Shown one piece after another: positions 34,259 through 43,463 of a DNA stretch of 64,000 nt. A program made the position numbers and the translations under genes. Each line of letters starts with the position of its first letter. The first letter of the stretch is position 1. The notes beneath the pieces are model-generated. The model saw only the letters and a list, made by a program, of their open reading frames with translations, had not been told where the DNA came from and did no database searches. The stretch is from a virus. The stretch is from positions 1-64,000 of IMG/VR virus record IMGVR_UViG_3300025120_006500; one strand, 5' to 3'.

Positions 34259-35534
34259 GAACCTCTTTCCTCCCCTGCAGGATATTTTCTAGTGTTAATT
34301 TATCTTTACGTATATCTTCTAATTGTAACACACGAGCCTTACCTTTTGCAATACCTTTGGTATATTCATCAGGCCATTGCTCTTGGAAAGTTGGACGTGT
34401 TTTTAACTGTTTAAGGGTATCCTGCAATGCACCGGTAGTTTTTGGTACTAGTTCATCGACCCATGGATGTAATATTGATTTTGGTAATGCTAAAGGACTT
34501 AATATGATATCAGGGCTAAAACTAAACACTATCTTAGATAAGATATCCACACCTAGTTCTTGCCCTAGTTCTTGTATTTTGATAACTTCAAACATACCCG
34601 GAAGAGTAAGAGTGAAGTCTATTCTCATTTGTCGTCTGGACGTAACTCCTCGAAGGCCTTCTTCAAAGTTTTCACGCCACTTCTTATAGCTAAGACCTGT
34701 TCTGATATATTCTCCAATTTCTTCCGTGCCATCGAGGCTTGCACAAATCTGCCAGTCCCGTAGCCTAGATAGAATATCAGTATAGAGGTTGATACCGCGA
34801 TAATTGATGCGACTAAGATTTGTGTTGTATCTAGCATAAACATTTTTGCCATCTCCTAATTCAACTATACGTTTCATATACCGCCAATGTTGTTCATACA
34901 TTAACGGTTCACCACCTACCCAATACACTTCCTCGATTTGATGGTTCTCCACCGCGGTAGAAAACTCCTGTTCTATCTCAGTGTCTTGAAACTTTTCGAT
35001 TTGTTTTTTTATTGTAGGACGCATCCAATTATTTTTTGGATTATCCCAATTGATAGTGTTATGTTTCTTTTGCTCTGTTTCCCAACTACTAGATAACATA
35101 TCACCGCACATACGACACTTAAAATTACAAAGATTACTAAATCGATAATCCCAGCTTACGGGTTTCATGGTTGTATAACCATCTGCGTCCGTAGTATCCC
35201 ATATACTATCATACTTATTACTAAACATATTGTTGAAATACGATCTGTATACGTCTGTGTTCAATAGCTTGTGGTTACAAACTTCACATTCGTCTAAAGT
35301 TTCTCCTGCCATCATACGCTTACGCACTGATTTCATATGGTCTGAATTCCAATGTTTTTCTAGTGTTATTGGTTGATATTCACCACTGCCGGCTTTGGTA
35401 TCTATATACTGTTCAAAGCTCTGTGCAGGCTCGCGACTAGCACAACACATTCTACGTTCAGTCTGTGGCGATAGGTAAGTATGAGTCCACGGAGCCATAC
35501 ATAAATTATTCGGTGTGCTATCTGGTTTACTCAT
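34233..35534 (-). CDS. Radical SAM protein with N-terminal SPASM-like block (operon copy 1, group A)
   Basis: 433 residues. An N-terminal Cys block (Cys12 in CMAPW, Cys30/31, then Cys83/86 in CEVC) precedes the cluster motif CNFKCRMC (Cys136, 140, 143) and the GGEPLMYEQHW strand. ICASLDGTEE is a typical core strand. This gives a SPASM-first order, opposite to classic enzymes. Part of a seven-gene tandem family. Substrate unknown. Overlaps neighbours on both sides by 26 and 8 nt. Confidence 0.85.
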   Translation of the reverse strand: MSKPDSTPNNLCMAPWTHTYLSPQTERRMCCASREPAQSFEQYIDTKAGSGEYQPITLEKHWNSDHMKSVRKRMMAGETLDECEVCNHKLLNTDVYRSYFNNMFSNKYDSIWDTTDADGYTTMKPVSWDYRFSNLCNFKCRMCGDMLSSSWETEQKKHNTINWDNPKNNWMRPTIKKQIEKFQDTEIEQEFSTAVENHQIEEVYWVGGEPLMYEQHWRYMKRIVELGDGKNVYARYNTNLSRINYRGINLYTDILSRLRDWQICASLDGTEEIGEYIRTGLSYKKWRENFEEGLRGVTSRRQMRIDFTLTLPGMFEVIKIQELGQELGVDILSKIVFSFSPDIILSPLALPKSILHPWVDELVPKTTGALQDTLKQLKTRPTFQEQWPDEYTKGIAKGKARVLQLEDIRKDKLTLENILQGRKEVHEWYTNNN

Positions 35535-36750
35535 ATCCCATTGCCTTAGCTATTTCTTTGTGCGTTATATGCAAACTTTGATCTCGGTATTGATCAGTTT
35601 GTTGCATTTTTTGCAAAAATTCCGTACCATCGGAGCCTTCTCCATTCCGAATAACTTGTACAATACGCAAAATCTCAGCTTTAAATCTTGGAGTAAACTG
35701 ATATTGAGTTAATCTATCTATTACTAGATCCTGTGCTGTTTCGGTCATCCTGCTAATCGACATATGCCATGGATCGTGTAACATATTAAAATGCGTTTGA
35801 TTAAAATTTTGCGTGCTTATCCAATCACATATTTCTGGTAGATAATAGACATTTTGTACATTAGCTGTCCAACATAATTGTAATTGTATCTTTTTATTGT
35901 TATTTGCTAACTCAGCAAACTTTGTAATATTTTCCTGTACCTCTTGCCACTTAGCACCATATCGTTCATATTCAAATCGGTCACCAGTATTGTCTATGCT
36001 TAATGCTATTTCTACAGTTCTAAATCTATTCCATAACTCTACTTTCTCGGGAAACACAGTACCGTTAGTATTGTAATGTATCTCAATGTTTTCGCTATAG
36101 CCTTGTTCAACAGCATATTCTAATAGATCAAAGTGCTGTTTAATAAGGAACGGTTCCCCGCCTGTGAATTCAAAGTATTTGATATTAGGTAGTAGTGTTT
36201 TTAAGTTATCCCAAAAATCATTGTTCTCGCGAGGCCAAGCACCGTCTTTGAGATATGTAAATGCTAGGTGTTCTTTCCTGTTATAGTTTGGATCATCTTT
36301 CCATATCTTGTCAACATACGCAACTTCTTCTTTTGCCCATTTCGAGCTTGACCATGATCCACATATACGGCATTTTAAATTACATATATTTCCTAATTTT
36401 AGATCTAAAAACCATGGGTGTTTTGGATCAGTGTCATGGAAATTAATCTTGTTGTAGTGTTCCTTAAGACGCACTCGACTGTTCATACGCTTACTAGTAC
36501 GTCCCGCGGCTTCCTCTTTCCAACAACTTTTACAGGTTTCAGGTTTATTGCCTGCTAGGAAGTCTTTCCTAAGATCTTGCATATAGCCACTCTGGAATGC
36601 CTCTTCTAGAGTATTTTGTTTAAGACTATACTTGTTACCATCTGATTTACTTATTTCTTCTTGTGCCAGACAGCAGGGGCGTACAGTGCCTGTCGGTGAA
36701 GCTTCAACAGACGTCCATGGTAACATACATATTTTATCCGGTAGTGACAT
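35527..36750 (-). CDS. Radical SAM protein with N-terminal SPASM-like block (copy 2, group A)
   Basis: 407 residues: CMLPW (Cys8), CC (26-27), CKSC (73, 76), then CNLKCRIC (123, 127, 130), TGGEPFLIKQHFD and EIALSIDNTGD. The N-terminal block resembles the SPASM consensus in its order: Cys-PW, CC, 'tleEaf', Cys-x2-Cys. The catalytic core carries all three cluster Cys. Overlaps neighbours by 8 and 17 nt. Confidence 0.87.
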   Translation of the reverse strand: MSLPDKICMLPWTSVEASPTGTVRPCCLAQEEISKSDGNKYSLKQNTLEEAFQSGYMQDLRKDFLAGNKPETCKSCWKEEAAGRTSKRMNSRVRLKEHYNKINFHDTDPKHPWFLDLKLGNICNLKCRICGSWSSSKWAKEEVAYVDKIWKDDPNYNRKEHLAFTYLKDGAWPRENNDFWDNLKTLLPNIKYFEFTGGEPFLIKQHFDLLEYAVEQGYSENIEIHYNTNGTVFPEKVELWNRFRTVEIALSIDNTGDRFEYERYGAKWQEVQENITKFAELANNNKKIQLQLCWTANVQNVYYLPEICDWISTQNFNQTHFNMLHDPWHMSISRMTETAQDLVIDRLTQYQFTPRFKAEILRIVQVIRNGEGSDGTEFLQKMQQTDQYRDQSLHITHKEIAKAMGYE

Positions 36751-38056
36751 ACGACCTTAAGTCCTTGTATTCAGGGAATGTATCTTCAAACAGTTCTTTT
36801 CTATAGTCATCGTGCTTGTCGTTTACTTCTATAAAATTGTGTAGCAGAGTTTGTTTATCTTGATTTTCCATAAATGTTAATATGCTTTCATACCCAACAA
36901 CAGCACGATTTAAATGATCCAATGGTCTTAACCATTCGATATGTTCTAGTATCTTTTCTTTTACTTGTTCTTTATAAATCTTTGGTAGCACGTCAATTCT
37001 ATCTCTATCTGGACCTTGCAAGATATTAATATTCCAATCTTGTGCTTTAATTAGCCCACGATTGACCCAGTCACGATGAAAGTCCATTACGTGTAGGGCA
37101 TTGTAAATACTAACAGTACTGCTAACATAAAAGTCTGTGTCAGGACATTCTCGTAACATACGTTCTCTGTTGCTAACAGTTTTACTCCACTCAGTACCTT
37201 TACGTATATATTCTGCTCTAGCACCCATAGCGTCTAGACTAGCACCCACTGATACTGAATTAAATTTTTGCCAGTATTCAAAAACGTGTTTGTCTTTTAG
37301 TCTAAGTTTACTAAAATTAGTATTATAAATTAATCTTACATCAAATAGTTTTTGTCTTTCTAATTCATCTAATAGGCGATAGTGTTCTTCCATTATCAAA
37401 GGTTCACCACCAGCAAAGTATACTTGTTCTAGATAAGGAATGTGTTCTTGTAATTGATTCCACATATCTTCTTTATCTTTTCCAGCAAACATAAACTTAG
37501 GATACTCACGCTTACCATACAGATCTGTTTCTTCATCGTGCCAACTACTTGAAAACCAACCACCGCAAGTCCTACAGCTCATATTACATAAGTTACTAAA
37601 TCTAATATCATAGTAACGTAGTTTGAAATCATCAAAGGTCCCATCTGGCTTAGTATCATCAACTAATGCTATATGCTGTCCAAAGTTTTTGTTAGTTGAA
37701 TTACGCATACTAACAAAACCCATATCTTCTTGTTCATAACACTTGGTACACTCTTTACAGCTCTTTTCTTCAAGCATATTTTTACGCATAGTTTTATATG
37801 CGTCATCATTCCATACTTCTCGAATAGTATTTTTATGTAAGTCACCGATAGGATGACTACTATCAGCAAGACAGCAAGGAAATGCTTTTCCGTTAGGAAA
37901 TGCGTGTACGTGTATCCAGGGTATCATACAGAATGTTTTACTTTTAACCAGACGTTCCAATTGGTCAGGTCGTAGTTTATCTTCTGCTATATAAACAGGT
38001 TTACGATCATGATACTCATGATTTTTATAGTAGTCTTCTGCTTCTTTGTCGCTCAT
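36734..38056 (-). CDS. Radical SAM protein with N-terminal SPASM-like block (copy 3, group A)
   Basis: 440 residues: CMIPW (Cys43), CC (61-62), Cys100/103/106, then CNMSCRTC (157, 161, 164) and AGGEPLIMEEHYR. The 'IGDLHKNTIREVWND' stretch is a textbook SPASM sub-motif, here before rather than after the radical SAM domain. It has a ~40-residue charged N-terminal extension. Preceded by the one-TM microprotein, with which it overlaps by 4 nt. Confidence 0.88.
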   Translation of the reverse strand: MSDKEAEDYYKNHEYHDRKPVYIAEDKLRPDQLERLVKSKTFCMIPWIHVHAFPNGKAFPCCLADSSHPIGDLHKNTIREVWNDDAYKTMRKNMLEEKSCKECTKCYEQEDMGFVSMRNSTNKNFGQHIALVDDTKPDGTFDDFKLRYYDIRFSNLCNMSCRTCGGWFSSSWHDEETDLYGKREYPKFMFAGKDKEDMWNQLQEHIPYLEQVYFAGGEPLIMEEHYRLLDELERQKLFDVRLIYNTNFSKLRLKDKHVFEYWQKFNSVSVGASLDAMGARAEYIRKGTEWSKTVSNRERMLRECPDTDFYVSSTVSIYNALHVMDFHRDWVNRGLIKAQDWNINILQGPDRDRIDVLPKIYKEQVKEKILEHIEWLRPLDHLNRAVVGYESILTFMENQDKQTLLHNFIEVNDKHDDYRKELFEDTFPEYKDLRSYVTTG

Positions 38057-38220
38057 TTAAACTTCCTGTCTATCCATTTCTTACCTACATATAACACAGC
38101 CACAACAATAACAATAGTACCAAGTAAGACTGCTTCTGACAATAAGTCTCCTTGACTGCTATCTATTTCAACACCATCTGTGCTTATTGCAATACGTTGT
38201 GTACTTAGTTCTCCGCTCAT
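38053..38220 (-). CDS. One-pass membrane microprotein, 55 aa
   Basis: The N terminus is soluble (MSGELSTQRIAISTDGVEID), followed by LLSEAVLLGTIVIVVAVLYVG (membrane segment) and a basic end KKWIDRKFK. It overlaps both flanking radical SAM genes as ATGA, making the frame well supported. It could be a membrane anchor or scaffold for the pathway, a holin-like protein, or a leader/precursor peptide for modification; there is no Cys in it. Confidence 0.65.
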   Translation of the reverse strand: MSGELSTQRIAISTDGVEIDSSQGDLLSEAVLLGTIVIVVAVLYVGKKWIDRKFK

Positions 38221-39629
38221 AATGTATTATACCATTCTGTTAATTTAGGAAATATTTCTGTAAAATTTTTATCTCGACGTAGATCATATTGTTGAAAGAA
38301 ACTTTTAAAATCTTTTCTTAATCCACTTATATTAATATCTTCAGCTAGGTCGCTAAACTCTAGATTATGCTCCCCTCTATGAGGCTCTTTAATGTCTTTA
38401 AGATAGTTTGCAAATCTTGTTATTATTGCAATCTCATTCTTATTGAATACCGAACTGTTATTAACAAAATTACTTATATCTAGACTCAGCTGATTCCTTA
38501 CAGTTTGAGGTAACACTACTACATTCTGGAACGTTGGAAATCTAACTATGTTTATATACAAACTATAAAAATCTGCACCATACTTTTTCTTTTGCACTTC
38601 TAGCCATTCTAGAAACTTAACAAAGCCAGTAGCACCTAATGCTCCCATTGTTGTTAATACTTCAACCTGAGTAAATAAATTACTTTTAGCAACAGACTCC
38701 ATATTAGTTTCCCATTGTGACCAATTAAATCCATCTCTAATATAATCTCCTGTTGCTCCGATACTTTCCCCACTTACTGCTAATATTACCCGAGGCTTAA
38801 TTTGTTTTACTTTATCGAATAACTTTTCTAACACACTGTTGTCGTATGCAAGATTTGTTGTAATATGTATCTGTTGTAAACTACAGTCAGGGTTATCAAT
38901 TAACCAATCTAAAAACTTCCAGGTATATCCTGACATCATCGGCTCACCACCTGTTAGTCGAAGTATCCTTAAATTATCTTTAAGACTCTTTTCCCACCAG
39001 TCAAAAAACGCATCGGCATAAGGATTACTCTCATTAATTTTAAATTTTATCCTATCGTCGGCAGTTGATTTATAAAGGTCTCTATCATCTGTAGTTATAT
39101 TTTCATATGCTCCATGATTCCTTATGTCTCTTGCCCAACTACTACTTACTTCTGGACAACAATAGCTACAGGCCAATTGGCAGGTTCTGTCAAATGATAC
39201 TTCAAGTACCCTGGGATCAATTATATCAGTTTTAGATTCCCATACATCATCTAGAGTTTTCCAGTTTTGAGCTTCATCCTCAGGATCACTGTTGCTACTA
39301 TACACAACTCTGTCTGGTATTCCTCCACTATCTTCTATAACCCAACAATATTGACACCCTTCAGGTCTTTTATCTTCTCGCATTAACTGTCTTTCTTTAA
39401 TTTTCTGGTCAGTTGAATTTAATCTACCAGGGTCTTGCTTTGCTTGGTCAAGGTCTATAGGGTGTGGTGGATTATGGTGACAGCTAGCTGTTGTGCCATT
39501 ATACAACCATATGGAAGATGTTAACCATTTAGCACCACAGAAAGTTTTACTCTTGGTATCGAGATGTTCTTTTTTCCAGAGTATAATCTCTTGTTCGGTT
39601 ACCTGCTGTTTCATATACTTTGATACCAT
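38217..39629 (-). CDS. Radical SAM protein (copy 4, group B)
   Basis: 470 residues. N-terminal Cys31 (CGAKW), Cys50 (SCHHNPPHPID), Cys92/95 (CQYCW), then the cluster motif CQLACSYC (150, 154, 157) and TGGEPMMSGYTWK. C-terminal signature QQYDLRRDKNFTEIFP. Group B differs from group A by 'AKW' for PW and by the HHPxxHPID segment. ATG at 39629. Stop overlaps the microprotein. Confidence 0.87.
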   Translation of the reverse strand: MVSKYMKQQVTEQEIILWKKEHLDTKSKTFCGAKWLTSSIWLYNGTTASCHHNPPHPIDLDQAKQDPGRLNSTDQKIKERQLMREDKRPEGCQYCWVIEDSGGIPDRVVYSSNSDPEDEAQNWKTLDDVWESKTDIIDPRVLEVSFDRTCQLACSYCCPEVSSSWARDIRNHGAYENITTDDRDLYKSTADDRIKFKINESNPYADAFFDWWEKSLKDNLRILRLTGGEPMMSGYTWKFLDWLIDNPDCSLQQIHITTNLAYDNSVLEKLFDKVKQIKPRVILAVSGESIGATGDYIRDGFNWSQWETNMESVAKSNLFTQVEVLTTMGALGATGFVKFLEWLEVQKKKYGADFYSLYINIVRFPTFQNVVVLPQTVRNQLSLDISNFVNNSSVFNKNEIAIITRFANYLKDIKEPHRGEHNLEFSDLAEDINISGLRKDFKSFFQQYDLRRDKNFTEIFPKLTEWYNTL

Positions 39630-40966
39630 TCTTCAAGTTGAGGAAATGTTTCTGTAAAGTTCTTACCCCTACGTTGATCATATTGTTGATAGAATTCTTT
39701 AAAGTCCTTACGTAAAGTGTTAACTTCCATTGCTTCACTATGCGGAGTCTTAACTATGTCTAAGTAATCTATTAATCGCTGTACGTGATTTACTTCGTAT
39801 TCGTGTAAGGTTACATCAAGTTCATTTGTGTTAAGCCACTCTTGAAGTCTTTGTTTATATTCTATCCTAATATTATCTGGTAATACCAATGCACTTTGGA
39901 AACTTGGAAAACGCATTATATTAAGACTAAAGCTCAATGAGAACTTACCGTGTCGATGTTTTAGTGTCATTAGATACTCTAACAGATCTGTAATAGAATC
40001 TAAACATAAAGCATTTATAGTAAACATCACGTGCATTATCTTAATTGAATTACTAGCCATTAATGTTTCAAGATTACGTTGCCATTGAGTGTATTCTATG
40101 CCGTCTCGAATATATTCACTTTGAGCGTGTACACTTTCGTTACTGGTATATATTTCTAGATTAGGTATCCCTTCAACTGCTTCTAGTAACTTTTGTAACT
40201 TATTATCATCAAATGCTAAATTTGAGTTTATAGCTAGCTTTGTGTCGCTCTTGCCTTTATTATGTTTAAACCAATCTATAAGTTTCCAGGTATGTCCACT
40301 CATAAAAGGTTCACCTCCGGTAATACGTAACTCGTTTAGTGTTTTGTGTAAGTCTGTTTCCCACCATTTAAAGAAAGCCTCGATGTAAGGATTCGTTTCA
40401 CTAAAAGTATACAACTGGCTACTGTCATGACTGTGAGTAAAATGATCCCTGCCGTCGGACACCAAGCCGGCATAGGGACCATTACGTTTAATATCTTTAA
40501 CCCAAGTACTGCTAAATGCAGGGTTACAATAGCTACAAGCAAGCTGGCAAGTCCTATCGAAAGCAATTTCCAGGGTTTTAAGATTGACATCTTCTGTATG
40601 TGGTTTGTTAAAAGCTTCTTCATTTTCTTTATCCTTATATATAATTGTTTTATAAACACGATCACTAATTGCATCTGTTCCCATATCCTCGACTTTCCAG
40701 CAGTATTCACACCCACTAGGACGGTCGCCCTCTTGCATCTGCTTACGTTCTTGTTTTTTCTTAGCAGTATTATGTATAGCACTTGGATTAGTTTTAATTG
40801 CTTCACGATCTATAGGGTGCGGTAACGGATGATGGCAACTAGTAGTCATACCTGATCCTAACCATATGGTAGCATTATACCATTTAGCCGCACAGAAGCT
40901 ATCACTTTTAATATCAATGACTCTACGTTTGTATTCTAGGTCTGTTTCGTTAAACTGTTTTGCCAT
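39611..40966 (-). CDS. Radical SAM protein (copy 5, group B)
   Basis: 451 residues, the closest relative of the neighbouring group B copy: CAAKW (Cys25), TSCHHPLPHPID (Cys44), CEYCW (86, 89), cluster motif CQLACSYC (140, 144, 147), TGGEPFMSGHTWK and QQYDQRRGKNFTETFP at the end. Probably a recent tandem duplication with divergence in the middle. Overlaps copy 4 by 19 nt and abuts copy 6. Confidence 0.88.
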   Translation of the reverse strand: MAKQFNETDLEYKRRVIDIKSDSFCAAKWYNATIWLGSGMTTSCHHPLPHPIDREAIKTNPSAIHNTAKKKQERKQMQEGDRPSGCEYCWKVEDMGTDAISDRVYKTIIYKDKENEEAFNKPHTEDVNLKTLEIAFDRTCQLACSYCNPAFSSTWVKDIKRNGPYAGLVSDGRDHFTHSHDSSQLYTFSETNPYIEAFFKWWETDLHKTLNELRITGGEPFMSGHTWKLIDWFKHNKGKSDTKLAINSNLAFDDNKLQKLLEAVEGIPNLEIYTSNESVHAQSEYIRDGIEYTQWQRNLETLMASNSIKIMHVMFTINALCLDSITDLLEYLMTLKHRHGKFSLSFSLNIMRFPSFQSALVLPDNIRIEYKQRLQEWLNTNELDVTLHEYEVNHVQRLIDYLDIVKTPHSEAMEVNTLRKDFKEFYQQYDQRRGKNFTETFPQLEEWYQSI

Positions 40967-42088
40967 CTATAGAAACTCGTATGGTATTTTAATATTCTTA
41001 CGCTGGCTAAATTCTTGCAAGAACTCTTGTAATTCATCGTATAATTTTTTATCAAATCTATGCACTATCAGAGATTCAATTATTGAATCAACGTTTTTGA
41101 TAAAAGGTTGACTTCTCAGTGTGTTAAGGGTTATAAGATATGGTATCTTTTCTTCCTCAGGCACTGTAGCAAATCCCTGTATTTTAGGACTAACACAATA
41201 GCTTAATCTCCAGGTTGCACTATCAGTACGACCGCAGTATCCTGTAATCAATTGGATCGTGTTTGCTATATCTTTTATAGTTAAGCTAGTAAACAGAGTT
41301 AAGAATATGATTTCTACATTGTCTGCCATATTATCTAATATGTAATCGACATTGTCCTTCCATTGTGTAAAATCTAGTCCTAGTCTAGTAAACTCTCCTA
41401 TCTTATCGGTACTGTCGATACTAATACCTAACCTTAATTTTTTATATTTCTTGCTTAACTGTAATATCTTGTCTAGTTTCTTTTGACTACAGCTAAGATT
41501 AGTTGTTATACTTAAAGTGTCAACATTATCTACAGAATCTAATAATTTAAAAAGATTCTTGTTCTGCAGAGGTTCACCACCTATTACATTTAGCAATTCA
41601 ATTTGATCATATTGCTTTAAGAAATCTAGATTATTTTCTTTATTTTCTTTCGACTTTGGTTCAATTTTATAGTGATGTAGATCTGTTTTAAATTTATAAT
41701 GCTTTTTAGAGATATCACCTTCCCACTTGCTACTAAAAGTAGGGCCACAATAAGTACATTGAAAATTACATTCATTACCTAAATTAACTTCTATATTCTT
41801 TGGCTGTCGATTATTAACATATTCGTCGTATGTTGTGGTATCAAACGTGCTCATGAATGCGTTTCTATCACTAACGCCTCCTTGATTTTCTATATCCCAA
41901 CAGTAATTACAACTTGGATCTTGTGTGTCTGATAATAAATTTTCTTTTTGTCGATCTAGTTCTTTACTCCAATCACTAACAAAGTTGATAGGGCTAGCCT
42001 TACAACAAGCGTATGCACGATTATAATTAAAGTTAAGATGTAGATCATCCCACTTCGATGGACAAAATGTCTTAGAGATTTTCGGCAT
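40967..42088 (-). CDS. Radical SAM protein (copy 6, short)
   Basis: 373 residues: CPSKW (Cys9), CC (28-29), CNYCW (60, 63), cluster motif CNFQCTYC (107, 111, 114), GGEPLQNKNLFK and ISIDSTDK. It is intermediate between the groups and lacks the C-terminal QYDxRRxxNF signature, though a related QEFSQRKNIKIP remains. Overlaps copy 7 by 17 nt. Confidence 0.86.
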   Translation of the reverse strand: MPKISKTFCPSKWDDLHLNFNYNRAYACCKASPINFVSDWSKELDRQKENLLSDTQDPSCNYCWDIENQGGVSDRNAFMSTFDTTTYDEYVNNRQPKNIEVNLGNECNFQCTYCGPTFSSKWEGDISKKHYKFKTDLHHYKIEPKSKENKENNLDFLKQYDQIELLNVIGGEPLQNKNLFKLLDSVDNVDTLSITTNLSCSQKKLDKILQLSKKYKKLRLGISIDSTDKIGEFTRLGLDFTQWKDNVDYILDNMADNVEIIFLTLFTSLTIKDIANTIQLITGYCGRTDSATWRLSYCVSPKIQGFATVPEEEKIPYLITLNTLRSQPFIKNVDSIIESLIVHRFDKKLYDELQEFLQEFSQRKNIKIPYEFL

Positions 42089-43463
42089 ACCACTTGCACT
42101 CCTGCCAAAATTCTTTCATCTGAGGGAACGTGGCTACAAAGTCTAGTTGCCTACGTTTATCATACTCACTAAAAAACTTATAAAAGTCACTACGTTGCTC
42201 TTGCAAATATTTTTCTGATAATTTTTTACCTTTTTTCATCCAATCGATATCACGTCTTAATCGTTGTATCTCATAATCTTTAAACCCAGCAAATTGATCG
42301 CTATCTTCATCTAGTTTATGTAGTTCCATCCACTTATAAACATTTTCTAAAATATTTACATAGCTCTCAGGTAAAATTTGCAGACTTTGCCAACTTGGTG
42401 TACGTAATACAGGAGTATCAAACCATATCTTTTGATAGTCTTTTGAATATAATCTACGTAATTCTAATATCCATTCGAACTGTCTCTGTAACCCAAGTAT
42501 ACTGAGATTATTCATAGTTATAATAAAAGTTAAGCTATTCCTATTAGGAACTGATGTTAGATATTTGTGTACATAGCTATGCAGACGTTGTGGATCTAAT
42601 CCGTCTCTAATATATTTTGCGTGATCATGATCACCGGTATCTAAACTAACATACTGCATAAAGTGTTCTATTCGTTCACCCTTACATAACTGTTTTACCT
42701 TGTCAATGTATTTGTCAAACAGTTGAGGCACTACTGAAAAATTTGATGTAACATCAACGTGTAAATCTGGTTTAGGCATAGATAAAATATAGTCAAACAC
42801 TTTATGAGTATTATTATCCATTAATGGTTCACCACCTGTCATACGGAAGTGTTTTAAGTTAGGATATAATTCAGGCCACCACTTCCAAAATGCTTCTACA
42901 TAAGGATTATTTTCACGTACTGGAATTGGTTGTCTCCTGCCTTTAAAGTGCATTGGATCATTGTGTGGTGACTTTGTAGGATATGCTCCCCATCGATTAA
43001 TATCTTTAGTCCATTCTGTTGAAAACTGTGGGCTACAATAACTACAGGCAAGATTACAAGCATTGCTAAAGTTTACTTCTACATAACTTGGAACAACATC
43101 AGCGTCCCATGGTTGATTAACTATCTTATCATGATGTTCTGCGGCCCATGGCTCACCACTACGATAATGTCTATCACTTAAATGACCAGCGTCCTCCATA
43201 TTCCAACAGTATGAACATTCGCTAGGCTTTTCACCTTGTAGCATTTTTTTACGTTGGAGTTTTTTGTGTGCAGTGTTATGCAATGCGCCTGGATTAAATT
43301 CTATAACTGCACTGTCAATTTCGTGTAATGGTGGGTGATAGCAACTATTATTAAGTCCTGTAGGTAAATGTAAACTAACCTGTTGCCATTTAGCAAGACA
43401 CAGACTAGGACCTAATTTATCCTTCATTTCTTCAGCTGATGACAAAAATTTACTTTTACTCAC
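42072..43463 (-). CDS. Radical SAM protein (copy 7, group B)
   Basis: 463 residues: CLAKW (Cys22), NSCYHPPLHEID (Cys41), CSYCW (83, 86), cluster motif CNLACSYC (136, 140, 143), TGGEPLMDNNTHK and a C-terminal SEYDKRRQLDFVATFP. All cluster residues kept. Begins within 8 nt of the GT-A-like gene's 3' end and is the first radical SAM gene transcribed in the operon. Confidence 0.88.
   Translation of the reverse strand: MSKSKFLSSAEEMKDKLGPSLCLAKWQQVSLHLPTGLNNSCYHPPLHEIDSAVIEFNPGALHNTAHKKLQRKKMLQGEKPSECSYCWNMEDAGHLSDRHYRSGEPWAAEHHDKIVNQPWDADVVPSYVEVNFSNACNLACSYCSPQFSTEWTKDINRWGAYPTKSPHNDPMHFKGRRQPIPVRENNPYVEAFWKWWPELYPNLKHFRMTGGEPLMDNNTHKVFDYILSMPKPDLHVDVTSNFSVVPQLFDKYIDKVKQLCKGERIEHFMQYVSLDTGDHDHAKYIRDGLDPQRLHSYVHKYLTSVPNRNSLTFIITMNNLSILGLQRQFEWILELRRLYSKDYQKIWFDTPVLRTPSWQSLQILPESYVNILENVYKWMELHKLDEDSDQFAGFKDYEIQRLRRDIDWMKKGKKLSEKYLQEQRSDFYKFFSEYDKRRQLDFVATFPQMKEFWQECKWYAENL

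Noticed and set aside
34625-34852. A 75-codon frame on the minus strand inside the radical SAM gene, predicting a membrane segment plus helix
   Set aside because: It overlaps a clearly real radical SAM frame over its whole length, has no promoter or good ribosome site and no family match. The hydrophobic run can arise from the shifted frame of a conserved gene.
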